64,000 nucleotides of DNA from positions 620,001-684,000 of the forward strand of contig NADL03000025.1 in NCBI GenBank assembly GCA_002205965.3. The letters are read 5' to 3'. Source of the DNA: Kappaphycus alvarezii. Its lineage: Eukaryota; Rhodophyta; Florideophyceae; Gigartinales; Solieriaceae. Within the stretch, counting starts at the first letter, position 1. Every line of letters begins with the position of its first letter. The translations under genes and the position numbers were made by a program. The notes beneath the pieces were generated by a model. That model was not told where the DNA came from. It saw only the letters and a list, made by a program, of their open reading frames with translations, and did not search any database. Shown piece after piece: positions 23,288 to 36,670 of the stretch.

Positions 23288-23489
23288 TTGCCGACAAGGA
23301 GTTAAGTCCTTGTCGGTAACCTAGGATCAACGTATGCGATAGCTCCGTAGCTATGATACAGGGGCCTGCTTAACACCAATACCGGGTGTTGGGACGTGTC
23401 TATGGTTTACTGTATTATCATAGCCAATTGGTTTGGATCTCCAAACGGTACCGTTGGTACCGACATCAACATAAGTAGATGTTGGTACC
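23288..23489. repeat. Three adjacent hairpins
   Basis: CCGACAAGGA/TCCTTGTCGG (23291-23300, 23307-23316), an imperfect GTATGCGATAGCT/AGCTATGATAC pair (23332-23344, 23349-23359) and GGTACCGACATC/GATGTTGGTACC (23456-23467, 23478-23489, one mismatch). Three unrelated stem sequences in 200 bases is unusual and may mark foldback-type insertions. Confidence 0.6.
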
Positions 23490-23748
23490 ACCGCTGATCA
23501 GTGACCACCGCATCCTACAACATGGAGCTCTCTTGATGGCTGAGGTGGTTTTGGTGCTCCTGACAGGGCTGTACTGAAGAACAGGAACACAAGCGCTGTA
23601 AAAACATGGCTTTAGAGTGCCTTTTTGTAGCAAGAATAACCCCATTGATGTACTTTACAGTAGTACTAGTACAGCTGTGCTGCCGGTAGGAGTAAAGTAC
23701 TTAATACTAGCTCGCTGGCCCCCATGGGGAGCAACAAGCATGAAACCT

Positions 23749-23808
23749 ACTTCTTTTTGTGTAGCCACAACTCTCCATATGGGGAGTTTTTGCTACACAA
23801 AGAGAAGT
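23749..23808. repeat. Long imperfect hairpin
   Basis: Arms ACTTCTTTTTGTGTAGC (23749-23765) and GCTACACAAAGAGAAGT (23792-23808) enclose an inner pair AACTCTCC/GGGGAGTT with CATATG at the centre. The near-palindrome makes both strands encode a similar short frame (23617-23919 plus, 23707-23895 minus), so I call neither a gene. Confidence 0.65.
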
Positions 23809-23879
23809 CTTTTCCTTCAAAAGATGTCCGATAAAGTCGCAACAACAGAGCTTTTGAAAGTTAGACATGATAAATGCCA

Positions 23880-24215
23880 AGGCATTAATTTTCAACTTTT
23901 CAGAAGTTCTGCAGCTTAACTTTGAAAATTATAAAACATATCTTCAAAAAGGTATGGAGCATAACTTTTTCCCATGGTTTTTAGAAGATATACATAATAA
24001 TAATGTTGATTTATGATTTATAACTTTATGAAGTTATGATTCATAATTTTTCGGTGTAAATATCAGTGGCAAAAGAGCCATGGCAAAAAAAGTATTGATT
24101 TATAATCACAGAAAGTTCTGGACTAGCTTTTTGGAAGTTCTAAATCATAACTTTAACGCCATTCTGGGCCAAAAGCTCTAAAAACATAACTTTGAAAGTT
24201 ATGTTTTTATAGCTA
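23880..24215. repeat. Second AAGTTATAAA-type array
   Basis: Degenerate AAGTTAT/ATAACTT words, ending in a near-palindrome at 24174-24214 whose core arms are AAAAACATAACTTT (24180-24193) and its complement (24195-24208). It shares words such as AAAAGCTCT with the array at 8440-8970, so both probably derive from one repeat family. Confidence 0.55.
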
Positions 24216-24223
24216 TGGACTAC

Positions 24224-24844
24224 TTATTTCCCCGCAGTGTTTATCACAAGGAAAGACTTACTGGAAGGTTGTTCACGAAGCCGGCAGCGGTAGATGTATT
24301 GGAAAATCCAATCCCGTTTGGGGTTTGGGGCATACCTAGCTCGCAGATGGAAACTTTCCGACACGAACTGGACGTAATAAATTCTCCTTAGATCCACACC
24401 GCGATTTAAACCATTTTCTGGAGGACGACTGGGTATCTCCAGACGTAATTTATCGACTATTGGCTGGTTTATCATCGCAAAGAGGGCGTGGATGTAGATA
24501 GTTGAGCATAACTGTATATTGTGAGCTTGGCAAGGAGAATAAAGCAGAATGAAATCGGGTGACATATAAGGCTTTGATAGCCGCCAATTGGAAGTTAAGG
24601 GGTGATTTTTTGATTTTTACTGATTGAAAACAAAAAATTATTGTAAAAAATGTTGACATTGGCAGGAGTACAGAGTACTGTTTTAAACAGTGTTGACAAT
24701 TAAATTGCAAACGGGGTGCCTAGTATGGAACCAGCTCCACAAGACTGGTAGAAGCTACTGTTCGCAGAATTGTATCAAAAAGAGCCAATCAGGACATGAC
24801 AAATGTTTTTTGGCTACTGTGTGAAGAATTCAAATATTTACGTA
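24224..24844 (-). other. Unassigned tract downstream of gypsy relic
   Basis: Minus frames at 24224-24565 (113 codons) and 24450-24710 have no domain I recognise. By position they could be continuations of the RT-RNase H relic next door, where a connection or integrase region would be expected, but I see no integrase motif. An ACTGTTT/AAACAGT palindrome lies at about 24678. Confidence 0.3.
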
Positions 24845-25430
24845 TTATTTGATAAAAGTTTGCACATTGAGCGCCGGTGGACGAAAATAGGAGTACAGTA
24901 GGACTAAATACCTGTTAGTTGGAGATCCATTTGAGTAAAACTGGACGATACAGTCATCTAACAATGTTTCCCATTGCAAAGATCTTTTGCACTTTTTGTG
25001 TTCCAATTGCAGGTAAATGTTCCTTAGGGCAGTCGCATTAGTAATTCGGCTTGCATACTGCACCTGATGGATTTTTGAACCTCCTTCTTTTGCGCAAGAA
25101 ATTCTCCTATGGCGAAATTTAGATGATCGATCTTGACAAAGAAAGATGCCATAAAATCCGGAAACGAGAGAACAGAGGTTGAAATGATATTTTCCTTCAG
25201 ATACTCGAATACTTCTTTCAATTATTTCGTCCAGGACGTTCCTTGTTACCTGAGGTTGTATGCAAAGAAGTTAATATCTACACAAATCCCCAAGGAATAA
25301 TTGCGCCTCCATCATGGTCGTTGGCATCAATGCGTCCTTGATGGCTTTTATCTTCTCCTCAACGACAGAGTTACTTTTTTTTGTCGAAGTAATGTCCAGA
25401 TAGTTTTAAACAAGGCCTCACGAACTCCCT
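24845..25430 (-). pseudogene. Ty3/gypsy reverse transcriptase-RNase H fragment
   Basis: Reading on the minus strand from about 25430 there is a LGHYF segment, then a segment matching the end of the RT thumb (EEKIKAIKDALMPTT, then FLG). At 25221-25024 comes VFEYLKENIISTSVLSFPDF followed by an IGEFLAQKKE stretch, the typical gypsy junction into RNase H (LK..L...PVL..PDF...iG..L.Q). At 25063-24845 QYASRITNA matches the following QYASR motif. The catalytic Asp expected in the tDAS motif of RNase H reads KID here, and stops and frameshifts separate the pieces. The upstream RT palm, protease and gag are not found adjacent. It is an old, truncated copy. Confidence 0.65.
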
Positions 25431-28400
25431 CTTAAAAATTTCTAAATTCAATAAGAATTTAAAAGAAAGCATGAAAAGCTGCCCCTAAACGAAAATTCAG
25501 TACAATAAGCAGTTTTTAGCACTCAGAATCCCCAAAAAAGTATTTATCGGTTAAATAGTTTTTAAAAGTTATAAATAATTATAAAAACCATTGAAAACGT
25601 CCTGAATCGCTTAAACTGCATTCAACACGAAAATGAATTAAACATATACGTGCTGGATTAGCAAGGTCCAATCGACGAGATACGTTATCTTACGGTCATA
25701 ATGAGCCACTAGAGGCGCTTAAAAATTAGATATACGGACCTCAGGAGTGAATTGCTGCGAATCATCAAGATAAAATCTACAGAAAATCAAACTAGTTACA
25801 AAAAAATCGAAGAAATCCCCTGTAGTGGTACAATATCTTCGCGAGGAAATTCGCTTAAGCAGACGTACTTCTTCTGCTTGCCACACGAAATTCGCAACTT
25901 TCTCAGAGCGTAGTAGAAAACTGCAAACAATAGTTGGAGTGAAAATAAAAGGAGATAATTCTATACAGAATCTTGAGTTAGAATTTGTCGGACCTATAAG
26001 CTTATTTTTGCATGCGCAAATCTACTAGTTTACAGTGATAAAAAAACTGAAAGGCAACTGTATGCCCCAATAAGTCTAGAAAATGAGTGTAAAGGATTTT
26101 ATTGACTGTTCGTAGGCTTATAGGTTAGTAGTAATAGGGTTAGAAATGTTGGTTATACTAAGTAATAGACCTTGAACTAATGGAAAAATAACGAGTAAAT
26201 AAAACTAGGGGACTCATTTGTAATGACCTCTGATTTCTGTTACCAAAACTGTGTCCCAAATAGGTCGATGTGCAGCCTCAGTGGCCACTGGGCACCGTAT
26301 TCTCGAAAAACGATTAGAGTGAAACTACACGTGAAATAGAAGTCAGATATAAAATAATCAATTGTCGCAGTTGTGAAAAAGAATACCCACAGTCACCGCG
26401 TAAATCAGTACAGGTTTGTACTATAACAAAGCCTTGAAACAAATTACGCCCGTGAGTTACCCCACCGACAAAAAATAATGCCGGGTCGTGTCTTATCTCT
26501 TTCAATTGCATGATGGCCGTATTAGCTCATCATGAATCAATTAATGCCAACTCTATGTCCCGTATATGCTCAGCTCTGTCCTCTATTAATAACATTAAAC
26601 CTAATTTTCCATGAACCCCATGATTAAAAACACCAACGCTCGGTTTGGGAGATCATCATGCCCTCAGATGATGTACATACTCCAGCAGAATTGTTTCAGC
26701 CTCATAGGCTCACTCGTAAACGGCTAGAACAGAAGATATCCGTATCTTTTATCTAAAGTCATTCGCCATGGACATTTTTTCACATTTGAAATGTCCCTTA
26801 CAGCATAAAACAAGTAGCGTTTCAAATCAAGATGATGTAAGTAACATATCAAGAAATCAATTACGTTATTACTGCAAAAAAAAGTCCGAGAGGCCTCAGT
26901 AAAGACATCGCAGTACGAAAAAATATCTATACTAATGATTAGTTACACATGAAAGCACCCGAAAGACTTCTTACGTGAGTACAAGACAAGCACTAGACTC
27001 AGTAGAAACCTCCGTGAATGTACTAAGCAGAATTCTCTTTTACAGCATTGCTTGATATAAACCCATAAATGATTTATCCAAGAAGATATTTCTCATCGGA
27101 AGCGAAATTTGCACCCATTTTGAACCCAAAGTTGTTATTTACAAATCCTTAGGGCTCTCTAACTTCGCTAGTCGTTCTATGAAGGTTATATTGGCGGAAT
27201 ATGATATACAGAGTATGTTGACTACAAAAACTTGTATATTTAATTTATATAATCAATCTCATCACTGTTATGCAGGAACAATTGGGTTTGAACTGTCTAA
27301 TCTTTAAAAAGATTATTTTATCTCCAGAAAATCAAGAGTATTGCGTATAATACTAAAAATAGCTGTCAAACAAGGGATGCATTTTAGCCTATAAATACTA
27401 TGAATGTTTTTTACGGCAACCAAATTTCCAGAAAATCTTAAAAGCGATGACTAATTGCACTTGTGATGTTTGAGGCAGTATGTGCGTCCACCAAAGACGC
27501 TGTCTGAATGACTTAGCGGCTCAGTCTTATTCCAGAGTGGCTTCACTTTCTCTCATCATCTTCAATATTTTGCCACCTTAATCTTTAGTGAGCCGTACAA
27601 ATTGTAACATTCTTTAAACCCTCTAAAATAAGGAAAATAATAGACACTGAGACTTACTGCCTGCTCTGTTACTTCCGAGTTGTTAATGCAGGACTCAGTA
27701 ACTATGTATTACAAGACAGACGCGGAAACATATTCACAAAGCCTCTGACCAACATAACCTTCAAGATCCAACGCTAAGCCATCCACAGCATAAATTTATC
27801 TTACTTCTGATCCCTAATTGAGGTAGATGATGTCTTTTCTGGATTGATTGTAGTGCAATGAGTGGTGCAGTGTGAGTGTTAATTACACAACATCTAGTAC
27901 TATGAATCCCTCAATTCTACCGTAATAGAAAATCTCCAAAATGTGTCTAACGTTATAAGTTTCATAGAAATTTTCCCTGAAATATACCAACAGGTGTTTT
28001 GTAGCTTTAGGGATATCAAGAATAGATAAATTGACACTAGGGCGCATAGCATCTCAACGGGGAAGGGAAAACGCATCCGAACGATGACAGTGGTAAAAAT
28101 GTGTGCGATTTAGATTTTAATAGCCTAGGATTTTAAAAGGACTTTGACAAATGCCATGTTTGCTGAGATTTCTAATAATATTATTTTTGCTATAAAGTTT
28201 CTTCTCACAACGGATTTCACAATCATTACAGTTGAATGAATGTGGTGGAATCGGCACGGTAGCACAATGAGAAAAGTAAGGAAAAGAACGCAGCGAATTC
28301 AGAAGGCTTTCGAGCAGCATAAAGAAAGAATAGTATGTCTTTAGGGAATGGAAGGAGTATGAAAAATTACCGATGAAGCGTAGTACACAAAAACAAAATG

Positions 28401-29554
28401 CAGGGGAGGAATTTAAAAATATCGTTGGATGTTATATTTTTAATAGAGAATCAATAGGCATTGGTTTGTTATCTTGTATCTAGGCTTAAGAGTAACAATT
28501 GAACCGATCTAAAAGCAAAGAGTCAGTATGATGGTGCATGTTATTAGTGGAAACTTTCTAGACGCATCCGCTGTGTCATGCTTTCTATATTTTCTTCGAA
28601 TTTAATTCCAATAATAAACCGAAATAATAACATTTTAGATATTATTGTACGTTTGGGAGCAGGTAGAAACGACTGTAAAACAGGAAGGGGACAAGTAATC
28701 CTGAAAAGTACTTGATTTAGGTCTACTGAGCTGCATAGGTAAAGATAATTGATTTTATAGCTAAATATATCCATTATTACCGCTTTTATTTAACTATAAC
28801 TATATTTACGAATACCTAGAATAGTCTGGAATCATTTAGCTTGCGGTAATCTTTGCCCGCGATGACTTGACTATCCAAGGCTGAAACAAAAAAGGCACCA
28901 TAAACGGGCTTCGACCAGCCAACTTCATCTACTTTGAACTGATAATCTGGCCTTCATTACGCAATCAGTGTCCATTTTGGAGCATTTCCGCTTGTTTTTG
29001 CGGAGCGTAGTTAAGAACGATCTCAAAGTTGAAAAAACTTATAATCGATAGCTAAAACGACGGAAGACTTCTTCTGAATAGTTAAATCAGAAAAATCAGG
29101 GAAAAGCATCACGTTTTGTTCCAATGTGTGAAATTTTGTATGATGTAGAGGCGAATCATTAAATCGATTCAATCTACGAATATCCTTAAATATGAGATAC
29201 AATGGCTAAAAAGATGATAATAATTTCTTTGGGGTTCTACAAACCATAGGAAAACATCTAATGGAAACAGGTAGAGAGCTTAAAATGGAAGAAATATGAA
29301 AACATCTAACGGAAATATTTCTGTTGAAAACTTTTTCGGGAGTATGAGAGGGGTCTGGAATGTAAGCGGTTGGAAATGAAGGCGGGTGAGGAGTAATTAT
29401 AATAGGTAATCCTTGGATTCGATGCGTTGACCAAAAAAGCATATTCGTTGGAATCCTCCATATTAGAAGGAGGAAAGATTCTTTCAATGTATGTGAAAGA
29501 AAATACGCAATAATATTTTGAAGTAGTTATTAAAACGCTTAATACCTTCGCCGA
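25431..29554. other. AT-rich, gene-poor tract
   Basis: Four kilobases of AT-rich sequence with only short frames of 65-93 codons, none recognisable. I see no repeat array, RNA gene or transposon signature. The compositional change from the flanks begins at about 24.6 kb. Confidence 0.5.
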
Positions 29555-29573
29555 CAGGGTAACGTGGAACACA
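29555..29573 (+). repeat. Solitary pogo-type terminal repeat
   Basis: CAGGGTAACGTGGAACACA closely matches the left end of the transposon that starts 196 bases downstream (29751) and has the same orientation. No inverted partner lies between them, so it may be the remnant end of a related insertion. Confidence 0.5.
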
Positions 29574-29750
29574 TTTTTTCATACATATCTGAACTCAGAG
29601 AAAAAACGTGAATTTAAAAACAAATCTGCCCCAATAAGAGCTCGCTACTTGTTATCATGCTTTTGGGAAGACGAAACCACACGGCGGCGGCTTTAAGTCT
29701 CTCTGCCTCAAAAAGTCACACGCCGTGGAAGAACTCCTCTCCAACCCCCC

Positions 29751-32437
29751 CAGGGTAATGTGGAACACCGTCCTCCTTCTGCATCAGCTGCCAGTATCGC
29801 CAGTCCGGCTAGTCAACGCAGCTTTATGTACCCACCGACGCATTCACGACAACTCGGTGGCTCTTCAGGATGTCATTGTCAATATTATTCAACGACAACA
29901 AATGACAAAGTGCAAGCTTCTTCATCATCATCCACAAAATCGCATCAAAATTAAAAGTCCCGGTTCTGAAGGCTTGAATCTTTCTTCACCACAGACACCC
30001 CCTCACACGGCTCCGATGACCTTGCCTCCACGTCCTCTTTTGCAGCGAAAATACCAGTACACGGAACTGTAACCTTGACCGCAGTAATTCCGCTCTCTGT
30101 TATGAATTTAGCACTCTTTGAAATGCTTTTTTGCACTTCAACGTAGGAAATTTCTCTGTCGCTTCTCTTATTTTCTTTGAATTGCGTCGTTTTCGTCGCG
30201 CACAGAACCGAACTTGGGTGTATAACTTTGTGTTGACCTCTATCACCGTCATCGCATTTGTTCATAACTTGGTTGGTTCACACAAAGCCTTTTGCGAACG
30301 CTTTCTTCCTGCGTTTGTCGGCTGCCACGTCCTCTTTCTTTGACCTTTCTTCGGCAAATACTCTTCCCCTTTGCGCATTTATTTTCTTTTTTTTCGCTTC
30401 TCTTCGGTCGCCAACCGGCGTCTTCCCGTCACCTCTATTATCTTCCTCCCTTTCTGCTCTTTTCCCGGGTCGCGGCCTCCCCTGCTTTCATTCAAACTTC
30501 AATAACTTTGCTGTGTGTCATGTATACTGCTGCCATGCCGCACTGGATTTTTGTTCGGTCATAACTATCAGCCTGTGGCTTCAAAATGCTCTTCTCGTCG
30601 GATTTCTTTGCTCTATAATTTTTTGAAGGCGTTTATCTTCCTCGCGCACAAAATCTCGTACGTTGTCGAGCTTTTGGCCACTGCTCGCCATCTTTTTATT
30701 CACAATACTCATGACCACTGCTTCTTTTCCTGGGGTCGCCTATAAAAGAACTCTCTCTGGTGTTTCGTATCTGTTCATTTGCCTTGCCATATCTCTTTCG
30801 CTTTCTGTAAGAAACGAAAGTCCATTGGCCACAGACCGACAGAAATAAATGATTCGGTACCAACGGTTTTCGTTTTAGCACGAAAGCCTGCAACTACCAG
30901 CTTTAGTTTGACACCAATCTATCCAAAATTGATGAAAGCTGTTATATTAAGAAGGTTATACATCGCTCTCAAACGTTCCTTGAACTTCCTGTTGATTTGA
31001 TCACAGGCTTGGAGAAAGTGGGACGTATTAGCAGGGCTTTGAAACACTTCAACATTTTCTACTTTAGCTTTCTGAATCCCTGCGTAAAAATTACGAGATT
31101 CATGTCCATCCAACATGAGAAGCATGTTGCGCCCCTTTTTGTACTTTTTGCGTGCTTTTTAATGCAGTCGATAACAAATGGAATTTTTTCCATATTCATT
31201 GAACCATTCTCCGTGCCACGATGAAACTGCATTTCGGGAACCATTCATCCAATGAGAGCCAGTGTGGCAGTCCCAATTTGTCCTTAAAAACCTCGGGACT
31301 GAGCGGTTCAAACCAATTCTTCATTTGATTTTTCCCCGCGAAGATGAATAATGGTCTCAGCACATGTACTGGTGCAGAGGCGATTAAAACAGCTATAAGA
31401 TGATTCCTGGAAGCATTGCAGCCGATCTTGAAACCACCATAGTGAGTGTGAGACCCTACAAATCCTTTCCATGTCTCGTCCCATCGTATTGCAACTTCCG
31501 TCTCATCCATGTTCCAGACAAGGTCGGGGTCAGTTAAGATTCCTGGATTGAGTTTTGCACATAGCTTCAACGCCTCCACAAATATTCTAACATGTTCAAG
31601 GTTCTCGGCAATCAACTTCACTCCCACTCGTGATTCCATCTTTCTATAAGTGAGGTCTATATGGCGGGCCCGAAATCCAGGAAAACAATCATCACTCGGA
31701 TATCCGTTCGGAAACACCTTTCTACCATCCCTTGCAATTTCGGCGGCAATGGAATTTAAGGTTTCAGTACCTGCATTGAAACCGAGATGGGCTATTTCCT
31801 TGAATTGCTTCACTATCTTTCTCTCCTCATGATATGTTAGTACAGTTTGCGGCATCGTCGCAGATCGTAATCTGAATCGTCATATTCCTGGTTCTGTGTT
31901 TTCGCAATGTTCTTAGTTGCGTTCAATCTAGCAATTGTTCCAAGATATAGTCCAGTTTCTGACTGCACTGAGCGAAATGGTGTCTTGGTGGCTAGTAATC
32001 CAATTGCGCGGGTCGTCGAGATCATATAACTTCTTCTCGCTGGTTGTTTTTCTTGTTGCGGAGAGTCTGGCGTCCTATTTACTCAGTAACCATCTTTGCG
32101 GTTTTGCGGGCACTTGCACTGAACCAAAAATGCAAGTATTGAGAATGGGAGCTTTTGAAGTAAGAGTTCAACTTCATTTTGGTTTGGCGCGCTTTTGTTT
32201 GAATGAAGGTTCAATCCCATTGCTGAATAGGCGATTGGATATCATTTCTCTTGTTCAATAATTCAACAGTTTAGATGGAAGCAAAGCGCGCGATTTTACG
32301 GCCACATCTCTGGTGAGCTTAGATGTCTGTAAAGATTTAGTTTACTAAAGGGAATTAAGGCTATCATCGGCTACATGGACATAAACAATGCAGATTCCTT
32401 TCATGTTTCAAATTAGCCCGTGTTCCACATTACCCTA
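29751..32437. mobile_element. Pogo-like DNA transposon, 2.7 kb, decayed
   Basis: Ends match as terminal inverted repeats: left CAGGGTAATGTGGAACACCG (29751-29770) and right, on the minus strand, TAGGGTAATGTGGAACACGG (32418-32437), 18 of 20 identical. The right end carries the TA expected of a Tc1/mariner-pogo target site; at the left the corresponding bases are CA, presumably mutated. The element holds one decayed transposase on the minus strand. A non-coding stretch of 0.4 kb lies between the transposase start and the right end. Confidence 0.7.
29951..32025 (-). pseudogene. Pogo/Tigger-like DDE transposase, decayed
   Basis: The best preserved piece (31855-31196, 219 codons) starts with a DNA-binding region: EERKIVKQFKEIAHLGF and NGYPSDDCFPGFRARH match the CENP-B-type helix-turn-helix of this family. 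The DDE_1 core begins with DLVWNMDETEV (first catalytic Asp, near 31510). The chain continues in other frames: LMLDGHESR (second Asp, near 31110) and SPANTSHFLQACDQINRKFK (third Asp, near 31000), the DDD pattern known for pogo. A Lys/Arg/Glu-rich C-terminal tail follows to about 29951. A further N-terminal piece may lie at 32025-31837. At least three frameshifts inactivate it. It sits inside matching terminal inverted repeats. Confidence 0.8.
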
Positions 32438-35400
32438 CCGGGGAACATACTTCAAGAGAGGTAAAGAAAGAAGAGAAACGAAAGTATCGACGTATATTTA
32501 GGGGCCTTGGAATCCTATGACAGGCAGTCCAGCGAGAAATCTTAATTTTTTCCTCAAAATTATTTTTTAATAAAAACAATTCACTTCATTTCGCTTTTTT
32601 CTTTTATACCTTATCGCATATGCAATATTTTCACGTCATATAGATATCGGAAATATGTTTTTATTGTTGAAAAAGAATTGTCTTTTAATATTACTAATTC
32701 ATTGTAAAGTATATTTACAATTATTGATAACATTAATTTTCAATATCTGTGGACAAATAATACTGATCATGAAATTTGACGCACGGGTTCAAAAAAAATG
32801 CAATTTATTACTTTACAATACTGAACATAAGATAAAAGGGAGCGCTCCAATGCAGGATGTTTTATTCACAAAAATATCTTACTTCAAAAAGATTTTGATG
32901 TAGAATTCCCGCAAAGGTCAAGATAGTGTCAATATATATGTCAGTTGAAGAATTGCCCCGTTTTCTTTTCAATAAAGCCTACCGTAATTTAATTGTACTA
33001 TCTCATGCTGTGTAGCTATATAATAAAGACGACTTATATCAAAAGAATGAATGAATTGTAGAGGTTGAAAAACTAAAACAATATATTTCAATGTATCTAT
33101 TTTTTGTTGAGAAAAGTAACTGGTAACATTTAGTAAAACTATATTATGACAAAAGCTAAAATTGCACAGCAGTAAATAATCAATATAAACAGGGATAGAT
33201 AAGTACATTGGACTATTTTCTAACTTTTAAGTGCTCAAACTTGCACCCAAGCTTTGAATGGCACAAAGCTTTGAAAAAAAATTAGCAAGTCTTTTCTGCT
33301 TTCATCTGTGCGTGAAATTAGACGCCATCTGCCAAAAGGACACCATTTCGCTAACTACTTCTCTATAGGTAATTCCAAAGTCACAAATATACCGGAGTTT
33401 ATGTCTACCACCATCGTTATACGACCAGATTGGTTTTTTGAGTTATATGTGCAAAATAATGAGCCCTCTTCTACCTAGAAATTGACCACTTCATGCGGCG
33501 ATAACTGTCTATATATAATTCTATTGTAATAGAAACATGATTCTTTGGACGCAAAACATGCGGAAAGCATAGTATAAATCTGGTAGATCACATATCAAAA
33601 ACAAGTAAATGTTTAGATATCTACTAAATCTTTTTTTGAAATATTTAGTAAGTTGGCTTGGGCCCAAAACAGGATTTTTCAGAGTACGTATAACAAAGAA
33701 AGTAAATTTATGTACCTGAATCTTACATCATAGTTAAAATGCTTAGAAAATTAGCCTCGATATTGCTTATAGTCAAAAGATGCATACCTGAGAGCCTTAA
33801 AATATCAAAATTATCAAACAATTGGGTTTTCTCCAAGCTGAGTAATTTGATGACCATTTAAAGACTTTTATGAACAAAATAACTACAAATGTGAAGTTAG
33901 TGCGTTTTATTCGACATTTTGGAAGATATAGGGCACAACATTTTTCTCTCGGAAGAGAAGATACAGACAAAATCACAAAGGACTTGTACTTGTCATGTCT
34001 TAGGATCAATAAACAGGTCCAGAGATACAGGGGAGCCATTTCAGAAACAAATATTATTCCTACGTGCTCAAAAACTCCTGTATTTAAGCCTTAAGGATCC
34101 TTGTATATTGAAATAAATGATTTTGGGTGCATATTTGTTGCAAACGTTTCCTGCAAATACATTTAATCCATTGGTAAAAGCGATATGGATTTTTTTCTCT
34201 TTAATACGAATAAAGAAAGTATGTAATCACCGGCCACATATATTTAAGGCATCTTTCTAGTCTCTTATCGTGTCTAAAGTCAGCTGCACGTACATGAATC
34301 AAGCCATTTCAGTCGATTTGATATCATTCGTAATATGCACCGCTTCAGTATTTTCCATAGATCCAAGAGTTTAATATGAGATCTTGACAAAAGGAAAAAT
34401 CGACGGTGTTTTCATGAAATTTATTGAAAGTGGAAAAATTTGCTGTGTATTCTCTGCAATGCATGTACGAAATTAGAATGAACCTCTGCAGAAGAGCTGA
34501 ATCAAGACTTTTAACTGTATTGAGGCGAGTCTTAAATCCTTCAAACGTTTGATTCATTGAACGCCGATTCAAGCATAGATTGACTGGGCGGACAGTTAGT
34601 ATATTTAATAGAACCAGTTTGATATTATATTTAATAGAACCAGTTTGAAATTTTCGATAGATTAAGGACCAGTAAGAGGTGCTGTAAGTGAGTCATAATT
34701 GTATTAAATGGATAGAATAGAATTACTCTCAGATTTTGTGAAAGAAAACAATCAAATTTTGTGTCGCAGTATGATTATTTCTTTGAGAGATTGTGGTGGA
34801 TAGTGTAGGTAACAGCCTTAAAATTTTAGCTATTGCGAGGTATATGTGACAGTTTCAACCGGCCGGAATGAAGCTGGTGGTGTGCCTGACGTACTATTTA
34901 TTTCAAAAATCGAAAACCATTCCGCAGTTGTTGATTACACAGCAATGCGACTGGAATGCTGTAGAGAACTGCGTTCCCTGGGCTCCTTTTACATATGTTT
35001 CAATGACCGCCAGTACTATTTTATAGGATAGATTATCAGTTTGGAGGTCATAATTTGATCACTATAAGACTTTCACTACTAATTTTCCTGTCTTGAAACA
35101 GTAATAACTGGGTCATGGATCTATAGGGAAATCTGTTAGACGAAACGTGGCCTGATATTAATTTTTTTCTTTAATAACAGCAAATTATCCTAAATTTACG
35201 GCAAATAACCCATTAACTTACTCCCTATTGCATAAGCTACTAAAGAACCCTCATTTAAAAGCTACAAAATAATTGGCTCTAAACTACTCTTCCACCCTGT
35301 TGCAATCCTTCTACTTCAGCAAATCAACTCCTTCGTCTATGGTCATAGACTTTTTATCCCCTTTTGTCCCCGTTTGCAGCCCTTCGAGCAGATAAACCGA

Positions 35401-36670
35401 GAAGCTTCGCCATCTTTACTTCTTTTCTTCCCCTCTCCGCGAAAGTTGCGCTTTTTGTTTTCTTTTTGGCCTTATGTTCTTATCTATATCTAGAAAGTAA
35501 GTACGCATCTTAAAAGCTAACCTACATGCTCTATCGGAGGATGTAAGTCCTTTGAAGAGCCTTGTTCACTAATCTTCGTAATGGCTACCACCTTCCTTCG
35601 GCTTCTGCCCTTGTTCTATTTGAACTTCCTCTCTTTCTTTTGGAATAGCTACATATCCGAGTACTTTAGCCCCCAAATATAACAATTCCATTGATTTAGT
35701 TATTTATAGTGAATTTTGGTGCTTTCTCGATTTTCGGGGATCCAACAACCATACTTAAAGATACTGGGCTGCCTCCCCTAGCAGGACTCAAATAGGAAGA
35801 GGTTCATTCGGACGACCATTAATCTATAACACCACGACTTTTCTTCTACTTGTTGCCTTTTTGTATTTTTTTTCCATAGCTTACGAAATAATTTCCCTTA
35901 AATTGAAGTAAATATATCTACGAAAGAGACAAGATATACTGAAGACAATGATTTTGGCCAAAAATGAATTTGGAAACTTTAAAGTCAGGAATACTATTTT
36001 GGGCCAATGAAGATAGGACTGCATTCTAGCTCGTTTTAATTTCTTTCCAAATCAAAGAAATCTCCGCTTATTATTTACAGATATCTTTAGATACTATCAG
36101 TGAAGAATAATTAACAATTATATACTGAAAAATCAATTTACAACAAGCTTTCTGAGCCAATAAATCTAGAAAAGTGCTACTATGAAGTTGCGTAGAACTG
36201 TAAGAAAACTGACGAATCAACTAGTCCAAATCTATAACTCAAACAAACTCATCAACCCATCTAGTGATTCATTCTACAGCAATTTTCAAATCGAGACAAA
36301 AAGAGGTGTTTAAAAATTCTTTCTCTACAGAGTTCGTGCATTTCTTGAATCATGAAAAAAGCGGGTTATGGAGAGAGCAATCAAAAACGAAAGATTTTTA
36401 AAGAAATTTTCAGTGATGCAATCGCTATAGGCGAAAATATGCATGCAAATGTATGAAATTCCAAAGAATGGGACATCAAGTTCACTAGAATCGAAAAATT
36501 TTACTCTGCCTTCATCGCGAAAACTCACCAATCTGGATGCCAATGGGATATTATAAGCCTCTACAATTCTTCGGATCGCTGTTCTCTTGTACAAGATGTA
36601 AGAAAAGTAAAGAAGACATTCCATACCTGCTTTGTGCTCCTCAAATACGATTAATAGTATAGCTGAATCA
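32438..36670. other. AT-rich, gene-poor tract
   Basis: No convincing gene. A 26-base period tandem duplication (ATATTTAATAGAACCAGTTTGA at 34601-34622 and 34627-34648) is present. The minus frame 36325-36711 (128 codons) has its first residues inside the MITE end at 36671 and no recognisable domain. Confidence 0.5.

Noticed and set aside
23617..23919. 100-codon plus frame and similar minus frame at 23707-23895
   Set aside because: Both arise from the hairpin at 23749-23808, whose arms encode similar peptides on the two strands.
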